A stretch of DNA of 64,000 bases from Posidonia oceanica. Its lineage: Eukaryota; Streptophyta; Magnoliopsida; Alismatales; Posidoniaceae. This document shows, one piece after another, positions 33,139 to 46,000 of the stretch (position 1 is the stretch's first letter; every line of letters begins with the position of its first letter). Made by a program: the position numbers and the translations under genes. Where the stretch lies: the NCBI GenBank assembly GCA_037176725.1, contig JAZBRS010000011.1, forward strand, positions 9,176,001-9,240,000, in the 5' to 3' direction. The notes below the pieces were generated by a model. The model was not told the DNA's origin, made no database searches, and saw nothing but the letters and a program-made list of their open reading frames with translations.

Positions 33139-36100
33139 TGTAGTAATCCTGAAATTCGGATTATCCATGCATGATGCCAAAGCTCGCGTGCACCAATCGG
33201 AATTAGGTTCACTATATGTTGGTGAATCCGAGGAGGAAACTCAACTCAAAACACCAAAAGCAGAGACGAATGCCAAGAAAAATGAAGAAAAAGACACAGA
33301 GTCGCCACCTGATTTATTAAAAGGGAAAATTAGGAAAACCAAGGAAAGAACGTGCAGGGAAAGCCTATGCAGTTTAGAAAGCATGCGAAATTAATGCAAA
33401 TGCGAGACATAAAGTCAATACAATCCAGAGAAAGGGCAAAGACTCCTATTACACGCGGGGAAGGTGTTAGGCACCCCCGACACATCCGAGGAATCGGTCT
33501 TTCTTACTGATCCGCAAAGTGTGGCAAAATGTTGCCACGAGACGCCGGTTTATATTCGCCCTAAGACGGTATGCAAGATGCAATTAATAAACCATGCAAA
33601 GCTTAGCAAACTTGTTTAAGAGCAATAAAGCAAAGTTAAAGCGTTGCAAACAGGCGATAAGCGAGCGAGAAGCAAAACAAAAGCTATACGGGTCTAATAA
33701 ACAAATCAAGGCGGCAGAAGGAGGCTATGTCCACTGCCTGAGATGCTGCTGGAGTCGCTTGCCACAGGGGCGGCAGTGCCTGTAGCCGGCAGAGCTAACG
33801 GTAGAGAGCACTTCTCCTACTACTTCGGACAGTTGCAATCATCACCAAGGAAAGCTTATGCAAAACTTGAAATCGATGATAAAACTATAAATATGCATGC
33901 TATGAGGCAAAACTAGTATAAAAGCAAGGCAGGGCAAAACGGGGCAGCGGCAAGCGAGCGGCGCAACCCCGATGCCTGAACTACGGCCAGATCGCTACTG
34001 AGAGCAGCAACTGAGCTGAGTCACCATTGTGAGTGGCGCCAGACTCAGTCGCCGGGCTCCCAGGCGACACAGCCATGCACAGTATTAGCAAGCAGAGGCC
34101 TTTGCTGCAGAAAACGAAGCATGTAGATTATGCGAAAGTTGTAGCGATCCCGATCGGAATCAGGCTCGCTATTAGCGGCGATTGGATCCGAGGAAGAGGC
34201 TCAACTCGAAAACGCTTAAAATCGAGGAGAAAAGGGAAAGATAAGACAAATCAGAGTCGCCACCATGTCTATTAACGGGAGACAAGGAAAATCGGGGAAA
34301 TGCGTGAATTAACACGCAAAACCAAGCAAGAAATGCAAAGCAGAGCAATGCAAAGGAAAACAAATGCAAACACATGCAAAAGAGATGACTCTAGCCTAGG
34401 ATAAGGGCGGTATGGTCACTGCGGGCCAGAAGACAGGGCAAGGACTCCTGTTACGCGCGGGGAAGGTGTCAGGCACCCCCGACACGCCCGAGAATCGGTC
34501 TTTCTAGGCTTACGCTCGCATACGTAGGGAAATGCAGGATTGAATGCCTATGTGCCTAGGAATGCCTAAATGAATGCTCAAGGTGTGCTCTAAGTGGGAA
34601 GAGGCAAAGCAGGGAAAGTAAACGTGCTTTCTAAGTGCTCAGCTACGCTGTCTGTGTTCCGAACTAGGCGAAACCTAGCTCGTGAGAACTCCGGGCAGTA
34701 AGCATCACAGCCCTATATGCAAATGCAGGCGGAAAAGCAAAACAACGGCAAAACCATGCAATGCAATCGACATGCAGGAGAAAATGGCGTAAAACACGCA
34801 AAACGAGGCGAAAAACAAGAAAGCGCGCAAAACGGTGCAAAAGAATGAAACCGGTGCACAAAACAAGCGAAAAAAGCAAGACGACACGCAAAACGAGCGA
34901 GAAAGCAAGGTGGCACGCAAAACGGCGCAAAAACAAAGCAGGCACGCGAAACGGTGCCAAAACAAGAGCAGGCACGCGAAACAGTGCCAAAAAACAGCGA
35001 AGTAAAACCCCCGGGAAAGCTATGCGAATGCTAAATGCAAAGAAGAGATCAGAAAATGCCGAAGAGAAGCAAAACAACGTGTGTGTAAGAACAGACGTTG
35101 TTTAGGACCACACAGAGTAGGTGTGAAGACCTACAAAGGGGAGAGTGAGCAAACGGAGGGATTACCACCTCTTTGCGACCATTCCCACTAAACCGTTCCA
35201 CGGTGTGTCTCGCACGCTGCCCAAAGCTCGCGATGCGATCGAATCGTGGAAAAGGGGGAAGAAAGTCGCATTAAGTGGTGAACCCAAGGGAAAACACAAC
35301 ACAAAACACATGGGGAAACGCGAAATGGGGATCTGAGTTGCCAAGCAGAAAGGGGAGGCCCTATTCTACATGCTCAAAGAGACAGAAATCGAAAACAAGG
35401 AAAACTATGCAAATGGCATGCAAATGAATGCAATGTAGGGGTTCAGGAGGACATACCTGGAAATCCGGGAGCCTGATCTGAGATCTGTCTAGTCCATGCT
35501 GAAGAGCGCTTCGCTGCGGTCGCCTGGGCAGCTTGCTTGAGGAGATCCAACGGCCGGATCGCAAGATATCACAGCTTCAAGGCAGAAGGGCCAGAACAGG
35601 GGAGAAGAACAGATCTAGGTGTTCAGGAGGTCCTAGGGGTGTGCAAAAGGTCCTCCCAAGCGAAGGGGAGCTAAAGGTGCTTAGTGTGTGCAAAAGGATG
35701 CTAAAATGCAAGACTAAATGAATGCAGAATGCATGCACAAGCAAGAAGAAACAGGGGGAACAAACTTGGAAAAGACAGGAGTTCAAAAAGCATTTTTGAA
35801 AAAGAAAAGGGGCTAAAATGCAAATTTTCACAAAAGATGGGGTCCACAGAGGAGGGTTTTGAAAACAGGGGAGGGCAGAGGGTTATTTTGCAAAAGATTG
35901 GGCTCAGAAAGCTAATTTGAAAAGAGGGTATGCATTGGAAGAAGTTTTGAAAACAAAAAGAGGTCAGAATGCAATTTTGGAAAAACTAGGGTCTAAAATG
36001 CAAATTTTCCAGAAAACAGGGTTCTGGGGAGTCTGGGAACGCAAGTGGAGGGTCTACATGCAATTTTGTAAGCATAGGAGCTAAGATGCAACTTTAAGGG

Positions 36101-39100
36101 CAAAACAGTCTTTTTACATGATTTTTAAAGGATGCAAGGACCTATGTGTGATTTTTGAATCATGCAGGGGTCAAATATGCAATTTTGTAAGGTAAACATG
36201 TTCTGAAATCAGAAGACAGGACTGATGTGCAATTTTTGGGAAAAACAGGGTTAAAAATGCAATGCAATAAGCCAAAATGCATGGAAAACAGTTACTGCAT
36301 ATTTAAAATGGACCTACATGCAAAAATGCAAAACCATGAAGTAAAACATGCAATGCAGTATGCAAAAATCAAAATAAAACCTAAGTTCCTACAGTGCAGA
36401 GGATGAAAATGCAAAAATGAGAAAAAGCAGGGACTCAGAATGCAATGCAATATGGCAAAATCAATGCATTTAAATGAACCGATTTACTGCAGGATCTATG
36501 TGCAAAAATAAAAAACAGAGGGGCTAAAATGCAAAAAATTACAACAGCACAGCACAGTAAAAGGACCGGAAAGAAAATACTGAAAAGCAGAGATAAAAGC
36601 AGCAATTTAGCATGGTTTTAAATAAAAAAGATAGCAGATTAAATCAAATAAAGGACTGGAATGCAAAATGACAAAAACTAAGACCAGATATGCAATATTT
36701 ACCAAAAAACTAAGCTAATGCAAAAAATAAAAGCACAGTGAAACGCCGGCGGCCATGGACACTATAGCAGCAAGCTGCCAGCGTCCATGAACGCCGGCAC
36801 AGGGGGCTTGGGGACGCGCAGACTGGCGGGGGAGCTGCTCCTGGTCCTGACGGAGGTCGGACGGTGCTCGGCGGAGGTCGACGCGGACTGGAACGAGCTG
36901 GAGCGGTCGCCGGAGGTCTGTAGAGCTTCAGAAGCTTCGTCCGGCCGATCGACGCAGCGACGCTGCGTTTTGAGGGCCGGAGAACGCTCCTGAGACCCGT
37001 GCGGACCTGAGGCAACCATCGGAGCTGCGTTCTGCTGCCCGGAGCGACAAGGCGACCGGAGAACTGCGCCGGAGAAGACGACCGGAGCGGCGAGCAGAAA
37101 CGGGGCAGGAGGGCTGGAAACTTACTTCTAAGGGGCTGAGAAGCAACAGGAGGAGAAGAGGGAGCTGAGGGCGTGAAGAAATACCTGGCTCTGCGTCTGG
37201 AACGTGCTCCCGACCTCAGCAGTATCGGGGCTGGCCGGCGAAATTCGTGCGGTTGCAGCGGCGACTGTCGAGCGCTCGCAGAGGTTGGGGCTGGCTCAGA
37301 GCAAGCTTCCGGTGCTTCCCAGACGTCCGGACGCGAGCTTCGAAGCTCGGGCAGCGATTCGGCACTTTTTGGGTTCAGACAGATGGTCGGAGGTCGGGGG
37401 GGTGTTTGTTGCATCTCAGGCTGGATGGGACCCTCCGGGAGGTTGCTGGAGGTCCAGGGAGCGATTCTGGATGATTGGATTATGGTTCTGGAGAGTGTAG
37501 AGGGAGATTGAAGGCGGGTTTGATTTCTGGTCCGGAGGAGGGGTAAGTGTTTGTTGTGGAGATTTTGGTCTATGGTGAGAGAGAGGGTTGAAGGTCAGGT
37601 GCTTTGGGAAGGTGGATGTCTGGTGATTATCTGGGTGGAGTTTGGTGGGAAGCAGCGAGCTGTGGTGGGGGGAATTGTGGGAGGATCGGTGTTGGGTTGC
37701 AGTGGTAATTAGGTGGAGTTTCAGGGCGGTTTTAGGTGGTGAAAAGGCAATGGGATGGCGGGAGATGAAGGTTGGTAGTTGGGTGAGATTGGGGAAGCAA
37801 CTGGGAGGAGTGTGGTGGCTTGAGGTGGGTCTGGCTTGCTGGAAAGGGAAGAGGGAGGTTTGCTGCGGATTTTAGCAGAGGAAGGGGAGGGAATTGCTGA
37901 AGGGAGGCTGGAGAATTGGAGGCTCTCTCCGGGATGCTGAAGACTCTCTCAGGCTCTCTCTTCTGCTCTCTCTTCTCTCTGGAATTGGAAGATGAAGAGG
38001 AGAAGGAGGAGGTCGCACAGGTGGGGAGAAGGCTCTGAATTCTGGTTTGGGATTGCTCTCTCAGGGTTTTCTGATCGCTCGCTCTCTCTCTGGATCATCC
38101 AAAAGCCGAAGGAAGGAGGAGAGGACTGGAGGCTTAAATGAGGAGGAGGCTGGAGACTGCTGGCGCGAACTGGTGGTTTGAATTCCACCGGCGGCACTGC
38201 AGCAGAGGCGATGGATGTCGGCGAGTCGACCGGCATTCAATGCCCCCCGGAATTGGTGCTGAGAGAAGAGAGGAGCGGCGAGCTGCTGTTGCTGATAAGA
38301 TGGAGGCTTCAAATTCGAACGATGGAGGGAGGGCTGTAGCAGCTGTTCGCGGGAGGAAAAATGGAGGAGGAAGCGCAGAAGGCTGAGGAAGAAGAAGGAG
38401 AGGCGTGGGCTGGACTGCTGCGGGCCGAGAAAAAGGAGAAAAAATAAAGGAAAAAGGAAAATGGGCCGACGGGCCCAGTAAGGAAAAGGAAGAAAGAAAA
38501 AGAGAAGGAAGAAAGAAAGAAAGGGTAGAATGGGGAAATAAAATTAGTAAAAATGAACTAAAAATAAATAAAAATACTAGAAAGGTTGTGATGTAGATTA
38601 GGATTTTAATTAAATTTTTTAATGGCCATTTTGGGTTGATTAATGTGTTTTGGGCTTGATTAGGGTTTCAGGGTTTTGGTTTTGCTTTTAATTGGTTTTC
38701 ACTTGATTAAATGTTTGTTAAACCTTTTTTTAAATTGTTTTAAAAATTGTGTTTCTCTTGTTAGATACTCAGGACATTGATTAGGATTTTTTAGGATTTA
38801 TTTTCGTATTAATCAGGATTGGTTTTAGGTTTTTAAGTCTTAGTCTTCTTAGGTTTTTTTTCTTTCTTAAGTCTTTTAAATTATGCTTTGATTTTTATTT
38901 GTTGATTTTTCCTGGAGTTTTTAGTTAGATTTTTCTGGTTTGATAGGGTGTTTTTAAGTCTTTTAAATGTATTTTTCTTTTCCTTTTAATTAAGTTTTTA
39001 ATTTGTTTTTTTCTTAGGTTTGTTAGGTTAAGTCTCTTTGTTTCTTTAATTACTTGTTTTAGTGTTTGTTTTTTTAATTCTTCTTTTTAGGGTTTGTTTT

Positions 39101-41947
39101 TTAATTCTTTTGATGGGGTTTTTACTTTTGGTACGTTTTGGTTTTATTTTAGTTTTTTCCTTGATTTTTCAGTGTTTTCTTTTGATTTGTTTTGCATTTT
39201 TTAGCTTACATGCTTGGTTTTCCTTTTAGTTTGATTTAGTTAAGTTTAGGTTTTTAATTGCTTGTTTAATGTTTTTTAATTGTTTTTCTTAGGGTTCTGA
39301 TTTGTTTCTTTTATATTTTGGGGTTTTACAGATTTTTAGGGGTTTTCATGGATTTTTGCAAAAGAAAGAAAGGGGAAAAGAGAAAGAAGTAGAGAAGGGA
39401 AAAAAGGAAGAATAAAGGGAAAAGAAATGAGTTGGAGGAAAAGGATTTTTAAAATTCAGGAAAAAGCTAAAAATAAAGTAAAAATAGGAATAAGATAGAG
39501 AAGGGATAGAAGTACAAAGGGGGCCCACAGCCAGGCCAGAAAAAGGGCAAAAAGGGGATGAAAAGAGAGATGATAATCAGGAGAGAGAGAGGAGAGAGAA
39601 AATGATAATCCCGGAGAGAGAAAAGGATAATTTGGGTGAAAGGAGGTCTTAAGGGTCTTGGAATGGGGTGAAAATTGGTGAGTGGGTAGTCTAGGGTTTG
39701 AGGTGTTGGTCCTGAAGTTTTGGTTTGATTCTAAGGAGGTTTTGGAGGGGTTTCAAGGTGCAGAAAAAGGGGAGTTTCACCTAAGTTCTCTAGGGTTTTT
39801 GGGAATGGTCTAGGTTTGGAAATTTCTAGGTTCTTGGATAGGCTTGTTAAGTGGGTGTTGGTGGGTTTTCCTATGGATTTTGGTTAGGTTTTGAGCCTGG
39901 AAAGAGGGGTAAAGGCTTGGGTCAAGATGGGCTGATTTTGAAGGGTAAAGAAGAGGATTAGGGTTTGGTTTGGGTTTGGGTTCAAGACCAGCAATCATTA
40001 GGAGGGTTCCAAGGATCCAAGCCTATCAAGATGGGGTGTCAACAAAAGTAAAAACTAAGCATGCAGAAATACAGATGGCATATCCACGAGCAAAAACATG
40101 CGGTTGCTTTGCAAAATGGGTAAATAGGTCACGAGCTACGGTGGCCCAAAGTCTGGCCGACGAAAATACAGTTGAGTTGCCGGTGTGAACAGCGGCTCAA
40201 CTTGCAGTCTTTGGCCAACCTTCAAAGCCAGATCTCGAACTCAAACCATGTGAGATTTGAAATCCAATGATGCAAACATGCAGAGCAATAAGCCATGATT
40301 ACAATGAAACAGAAATCATGCAAATCGGAGCTCTAGGCAGTGAGATACACTGGCGCAAAGTCCGGCCGATGATCTGCTTGAGTTGCAGGTTAGTCGCCGC
40401 TTGGAGCGGCGTCACCCCTGCAACTTGGCAGATCAAATGGCGGACTTTGGAGCCAAATCCCGCTCCACACGCGATGCTAAATATGCAACTAAACATGCAA
40501 AGTTAAAGACCAAACATTCATAAACACATAGGAATAAACAGCATGCAAGCAAGTGGCCGGAATCGCACTGAGTGTCAACCCAAAGATCGGCCGACGGCAG
40601 CTGCGGTTGCAAGTCCGTTGCCGCCTAGAGTGGCGCCTGACCTGGCAGTCTGGTGGACAGATTCAACGGTGAACTGCGAGCTCCACATGATGCGAAAAGG
40701 GCCGGGGAGGATCAGAAAACGTCGACGACGTTCCCACGAGTCCAACCACACATTCGGTGTGGGAAATGGTGACTTGGAACGCTCCGCCCACCTCCGCCTC
40801 TTTGCGCCGCCGGAGTCCGTTGGAGGCTGGCCGCATGAGCGGCCAACTACCCAAGGGAGTGGCTGGGAAGCATCGAGTGGTCGAGGGGAATGCATGGGAG
40901 CGTTCGTGGGCTAAGAAAAGGGACTGGCATCCCTTTCCCGTCTCCACCGGTAGCTCGCCGGTGTTGCCGCGCCGCCTTGGTCGTTAGTACGACCGAGGGC
41001 GCAAGAAGGGGAACGGCCTACACGGCCGCGAAGGGAGGAGGTCCAGGAAGGTTCCCGAATCCTCAAGCATGCAAAAGGGTTGAGGGTTCGACCTCAGGAG
41101 CTCACCGGAGTTGGCGGACAGGAGGTGGAAGGAGCTTGCCGACGATGGGTTCGAAGGACAATTGCGGGCGCAGGAAGGCATGGGATCACTCAGGGAAGGT
41201 CGAGAATGCACAAGGAAGGTCGGGGGATTGCAAGGGAGCTCTTAGATTGCAAATGCAGTGCTTGCATGAGTGGGTGCGGTGAGTTGAAGTGGCGGTGGTG
41301 GAAGGATTTTGTTCAACGTCGCGTAAGAGAAGGAAGGACGGCGTGGCAAGCGAGGCGCAGAGGCAGTCGTGAGAGGCTGTGAGAGCAGGTTCCTCACCGG
41401 AAAAGCAAGAGGAGTAAGTGGGGAAGGGATGGCGAGTAAGTGCGGGTTGACGAAGTCGTCGTTGGCAGGGAGTTAGACGGAAGTGGCAGTGAGGGGGAGG
41501 TGAGCGAGAAGGTCGCCGGCGGAGAGAGTGACCGGTGGCAAAGGAGTTAGTGGCGCTTGACTGCTAGCGGGTGGCGGTAGCAGCGAGTAAGTGCAGAGGG
41601 GACGGGCGGTGACCGACGACGGCCGAGGCAGTGAGCTTGGGCGGTGATTCTGAGTTGCAGTCCAGTCGCTTGTCGTAGTGGCGCCTGACTCAGTCGCTGC
41701 TTGTAGGCACGACCAGGTCCAGTCGCCTGTTGCAGGGGCGTCTAAACGTGTCACTCAGAAGCTAGGCTGCAAATGGGCTTAGGCTTGCGTGCAAATGCTT
41801 AGGTTGAAATGGGAAAGAAAAAATAGGTGGTTTTGGGTTGGCTTTGGGTTTGGAATTGGGTGATTCTGAAATGGGCTTTGAAGTGCCACAACGAACCAAA
41901 AACTCTGGGAATTTCCCAACAAAAGCTTGCCAAATGGGGTGTCTACA
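33139..41947 (-). repeat. 5' LTR of element B, split by solo LTR C
   Basis: On the plus strand it opens TGTAGTAATCC at 33139 and closes GTGTCTACA at 41947. It matches the 18887-21785 LTR up to 34139 and again from 40045, with C between. Removing C (5905 bases) and one AAAGT leaves 2899 bases, the same as the other LTR. Confidence 0.92.
34140..40044 (-). mobile_element. Solo LTR C, 5.9 kb, Ogre-type
   Basis: C opens TGTAGCGATCC and closes GGTGTCAACA on the plus strand (minus-strand sense TGTTGACACC...GGATCGCTACA). It is flanked by AAAGT at 34135-34139 and 40045-40049. In plus order it has the conserved block with GGTGTTAGGCACC (34436-34506), a 30-base repeat relative (34780-35010), an AT-rich part where TGCAAAATTGCAT-like phrases recur (35700-36720), a GC-rich part (36730-38400) and a T/G-rich tail (38600-40044). 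No gene is recognised; the GC-rich frames on both strands are not conserved in the homologous part of F. Confidence 0.88.
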
Positions 41948-41952
41948 GTCAA

Positions 41953-43081
41953 TGCAGGTGTTCTTGACCCAAACACGAGCCCAATCGTAGCCCAGCTGGT
42001 ACCGTGCTAGAGCCCTCCACTGCCGACAGAGGAGTGGGTCTGCATAGAAGACTACTACTTAGATGAGGAGCAGTCTGGCACAGTGGAAGCAGCTTGGACC
42101 AGCAGAGAGGTCCAATCCAACCCTGCAACATCTCGGTTAGTTTGTCTGGCCCTTCCCTCTACTGATACAGTGGCAGATTTAGCAAGCTCTGTTTCAAGGA
42201 TGACAGCTTCTCCCCCTTCTGTAGCTTCATCAATGCCTTTGACAGCTACATCGACAGCTTCAGAGTTAGGAGCACACCTTCAAGCACTAGCCACCAGTCC
42301 ACCCGTGGCTGCAGCTGTACCAGCACAGAGGTTACCATTTTCGGTGGTGCAGTCAGCCGAATCAAGCGACAACGGGACTCAACTCGCTTCATCAACAGCA
42401 CCACAGGCAAGGCAGGTGGCTCCATCAGCCATACAGCCGTCATCTTTAGCAGATCCAACTTTGTGGTGGGCCCCGTGGCCTCTACAATGAGACAACCACT
42501 ATCACTCACGGATGCCGGCGCTTTGTCCCCCAGCACAACCGTCCAGCTGTCGGACCTCCAAGAGAGCATCTCTGCCTCTCATCCAGCCGCAGCACTGATT
42601 CTGTCGGTGCACCAGCCAGTTGCGTCCCTGGCTGGCCTGTTTGGGTCCCTAATCGCCACAATACCGTTGTCGGCCGCGCCAGGAAGTCAGCCAACCAGCC
42701 AGCAGCAGAGCAGATGCCCCAGGCAGTGGTATGTTTAGCAGCCAGAGCCAGCCCCATAGGCGAAGGAATCGCCGGGTAGGAGTCTGAAGAGGCCGCCTGT
42801 GCCTACTACATCGACACACCCTCAGATGATGAGGAGGGTGCGACTGCAAAAGCCCTGGTGGATGATATGCTCGGAGACTTGGAACTGCTCTTCCAAGAAC
42901 AACTCATGGCGTTTGTTGAGGATGCCGCCGAGTAGCAGGCGTTGAGGAAAGGGAAAGCCGTGGCCACTGATCCCTACCCGCCACAAGACCATTCCTCAAT
43001 TATGGTCTTGGAAGAAGAAGCAGAGGCAGCACTCACTAGACCGGACGACTTGATCACTCCGCAACCAGAAGGCGGGTCTAG
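41953..43081 (+). pseudogene. Element A protease-RT linker
   Basis: The reading resumes with NAGVLDPN after the B insertion and is Ser/Thr/Ala/Pro-rich to about 42490, then shifts frame. DEEGATAKALVDDMLGDLELLF and KGKAVATDPYPPQDH match the B linker. Stops occur at about 42007, 42489 and 42934. It joins the RT frame by a shift near 43080. No catalytic motif is present; Ogre elements are known to carry an intron in this region. Confidence 0.72.
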
Positions 43082-46000
43082 ATGGTTCAAGCAGCGCATG
43101 CCCTGCACCGTAGTGCATTCGGCGATAGTACACAGATCAATTGCCCAATGGATAATCATCCGCCCCTAACATTCCCCGCGAGTACATCTGAGAACGCGGA
43201 GGAGGGGACAACACAGACAGCAGTAGTCCCTACAGTCCCAGCAGTCCAAGCAGTGATAGCAGTGTCAGAGCAGCCAGAGCAGTCAGCAGGAGCAGGGGCC
43301 ACTCAAGCAGACGTCACCCATCGAGCTTACAGAAATACTCGGGTAAGCATGACCATCCTGAGGCATCATCAGGATCAAGAGGCGGAACACATTCACTCCT
43401 TCGACATTACAGACCCAATCTTCAAGAAGGAGATCTTCTCAGAACTCATTGCATATGAGGAGGAGGATGATACCAGCGTAGATGAGAATGATGAACCATC
43501 ACCTGAGTTCCAACCTTATGATGATGACCCAGAAGGGCCTAACCTCCATGTCGAAGAAGAGACGAAGGCAGTCAATATCGGCACAGCCGCAGATATTAAA
43601 GAGGTCCGCATCAGTGCCAAATTGACACCCCAGGCTAGAGCAGAATTCATCGCATTCCGTATGGAATATGCGGATGTCTTTGCCTGGAGCTATGAAGACA
43701 TGGTCGGCCTTGACATTGAGATTGTAGTGCACAACATACCTCTGGATCCAGATGCGAAGCCAGAAAAGCAGAAGCTCCAGAAGTGGCGACCCCAGTGGCT
43801 GCTCAAGATCAAAGAGGAAATCATGAAGCAGCATAGCGTCGGCTTTCTCAAGGTCGTCCTCTACCCAGAATGGCTCGCGAACGTTATGCCAATACCCAAG
43901 AAGGACGGTTGGGGCCGTATGTGCATTGATTACAGGGATCTAAACAAAGCCAGTCCTAAGGATGACTTCCCTTTACCGTACATCGACGTCCTGGTGGACA
44001 ACACTGCAGGGCTCAAGATGCTCTCCTTTATGGACAACTTCTCCGGCTATAACCAGATCATAATGGCAGAAGAAGACATGGAAAAGACTTCATTTATCAC
44101 CCCCTGGGGAGTCTTCTGCTATCAAGTTATGCCGTTTCGGCTTAAGAATGTCGGAGCAACATATCAAAGGGCGATGACAACACTGTTCCACGACCTCATG
44201 CAATAAGAAGTCGAGGTCTATGTGGATGACATGATTGCTAAGTCTAGAGAGCCTGAGGACCACCTCACCTGCCTCAAGAAGCTCTTTGATTGTCTGAGGA
44301 AATACAAGCTTCACCTCAACCCCAGGAAATGCGTATTCGAGGTATCATCAGGCAAATTGTTGGGCTACATTGTCAGCTAGAGGGGAATTGAAGTGGACCC
44401 GAGGAAGGCCAAAGCCATTATGGACATGCCACCCCCAAGACTAAAAAAGAAGTCAGAGGTCTGTTGGGGCGTCTGCAGTATATCAGTCGATTCATTGTGC
44501 AGCTCACGCCTATTTGCGAACCGATCTTCAAGCTCATGAGGAAGAATGCACAGATCAACTGGAGTGAGGAGTGCCAAGCTGCATTTGACAAGATCAAGCA
44601 GCTCCTTATCAAGCCTCCTATCCTGATTTCTCCCGTGCCAGGGAGACATCTGATTCTCTACCTTTCTACCACGCAGTATTCCATGGGCGCTGTCTTAGGC
44701 CAATATGACGAAACGAGTAGAAAGGAGCGTGCCATCTATTACCTGAGCAAGTTCACTGATTGTGAAGCCAGGTATAGCACCATAGAGAAAACCTACCTGT
44801 CTCTTGTCTGGGCCTCGCAGAAGCTAAGGCACTACATGATGGCGCACCCGGTCCAGCTCTTATGCCGGCATGACCCCATCAAGTTCCTCTTTCTGAAGCT
44901 AGCCATGGTAGGCCGATGCGTCAAGTGGCAGGTGCTATTGTCTCAGTATGACATCACCTTCGTCACATAGAAATCCATGAAGGGGTAGGCCATGGCAGAT
45001 CATCTGGCCGACTTTCCACTTCCTGAGTATCAGCCGCTGCAGACACAGTTCCCTGATGAGGACATTTTATTCGCCATGGAGGATTCAGAGCAGAAGGATC
45101 CTGAAGACGAACTACAGTGGCATCTGTACTTCGATGGCGCAGTCAATAGAAGAGGCAAGGGCATCGGCGCTGTCTTAGCAACGTCGCAGGGAGAGCTGAT
45201 CCCATTTGCAAGGAAGATGACATTCCCTTGCACCAACAATGAGGCAGAGTTTGAAGCCTGCATTCTGGGCCTGCAAGTCGCACTCGAGCATGACGTGCGC
45301 AAGCTGCATGCACACGGAGATGCGATGCTAGTCATCTCCCAGGTCAACGGCGATTGGAGGACCAAGGACCACAAGTTGGTGCCATACCATGGATGCCTGC
45401 TGAAGCTGATAGAAGAATTTGAAAGCATCCGCTTCACATACATGAACACAGCTAAGAACGCCTATGCAGATGCTCTGGCAACCTTAGCATCTTGGCTCTC
45501 TATACCCGAGTATCGTGCAGTGGACGTAACAATCACTCGTGTGGAACAGCCCGCACACTGCATGAGCATCGAGGAAGCGGATCCAGTAGAGGAACTTTCA
45601 TGGTACCACGATATCAAGGTCTTCCTAGAATCTGGCAGCCTCCCACCTTACGCCTCAGTAGCAGACAGAAAGACTTTGGCGCGTCTGGCGTCAAAGTACA
45701 TAATTGGGGCAGGACATCTGTACAGAAGATCTTACAAACAGATGCTCCTACACTGTGTAGGCAAGAAAGAGGCCGACACACTGATGCTCCAAGTCCATGC
45801 AGGGACCTGCAACCCTCACATGAACGGTGTGTTGCTGGCCAAGAAGATTATGCTCCAAGGCTACTTCTGATCAACCATGGAGGTAGACTGTTGCTAGTTT
45901 GTGCGTAGGTGCCATAGCTGCCAAATCCATGGGAACTTCATACACGCTCTCCCACAGTAATTGCACAGCATGTCTTCGCCATGACCTTTCTCCACCTGGG

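Larger units (their letters stand above)
18887..41947 (-). mobile_element. Ogre/Tat-like element B, structurally complete except gag
   Basis: B is inserted in A in the opposite orientation, with TSD GTCAG (18882-18886) and GTCAA (41948-41952), one base changed. On the minus strand the order is: 5' LTR 41947-33139 (with solo LTR C inside), primer site 33137-33121, leader, protease, linker, RT, RNase H, second RNase H, integrase to 26569, post-pol ORF 25325-24124, minisatellite-rich 3' region, polypurine tract 21798-21786 and 3' LTR 21785-18887. Both LTRs are 2899 bases once C and its duplication are removed. Gag is missing. LTRs differ by about 6-8 percent in the first 200 bases by eye, mostly transitions. 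Confidence 0.9.

Noticed and set aside
36710..38400. GC-rich frames on both strands inside LTR C
   Set aside because: They are not preserved in the homologous part of F (about 10.9-12.2 kb) and no domain is seen.
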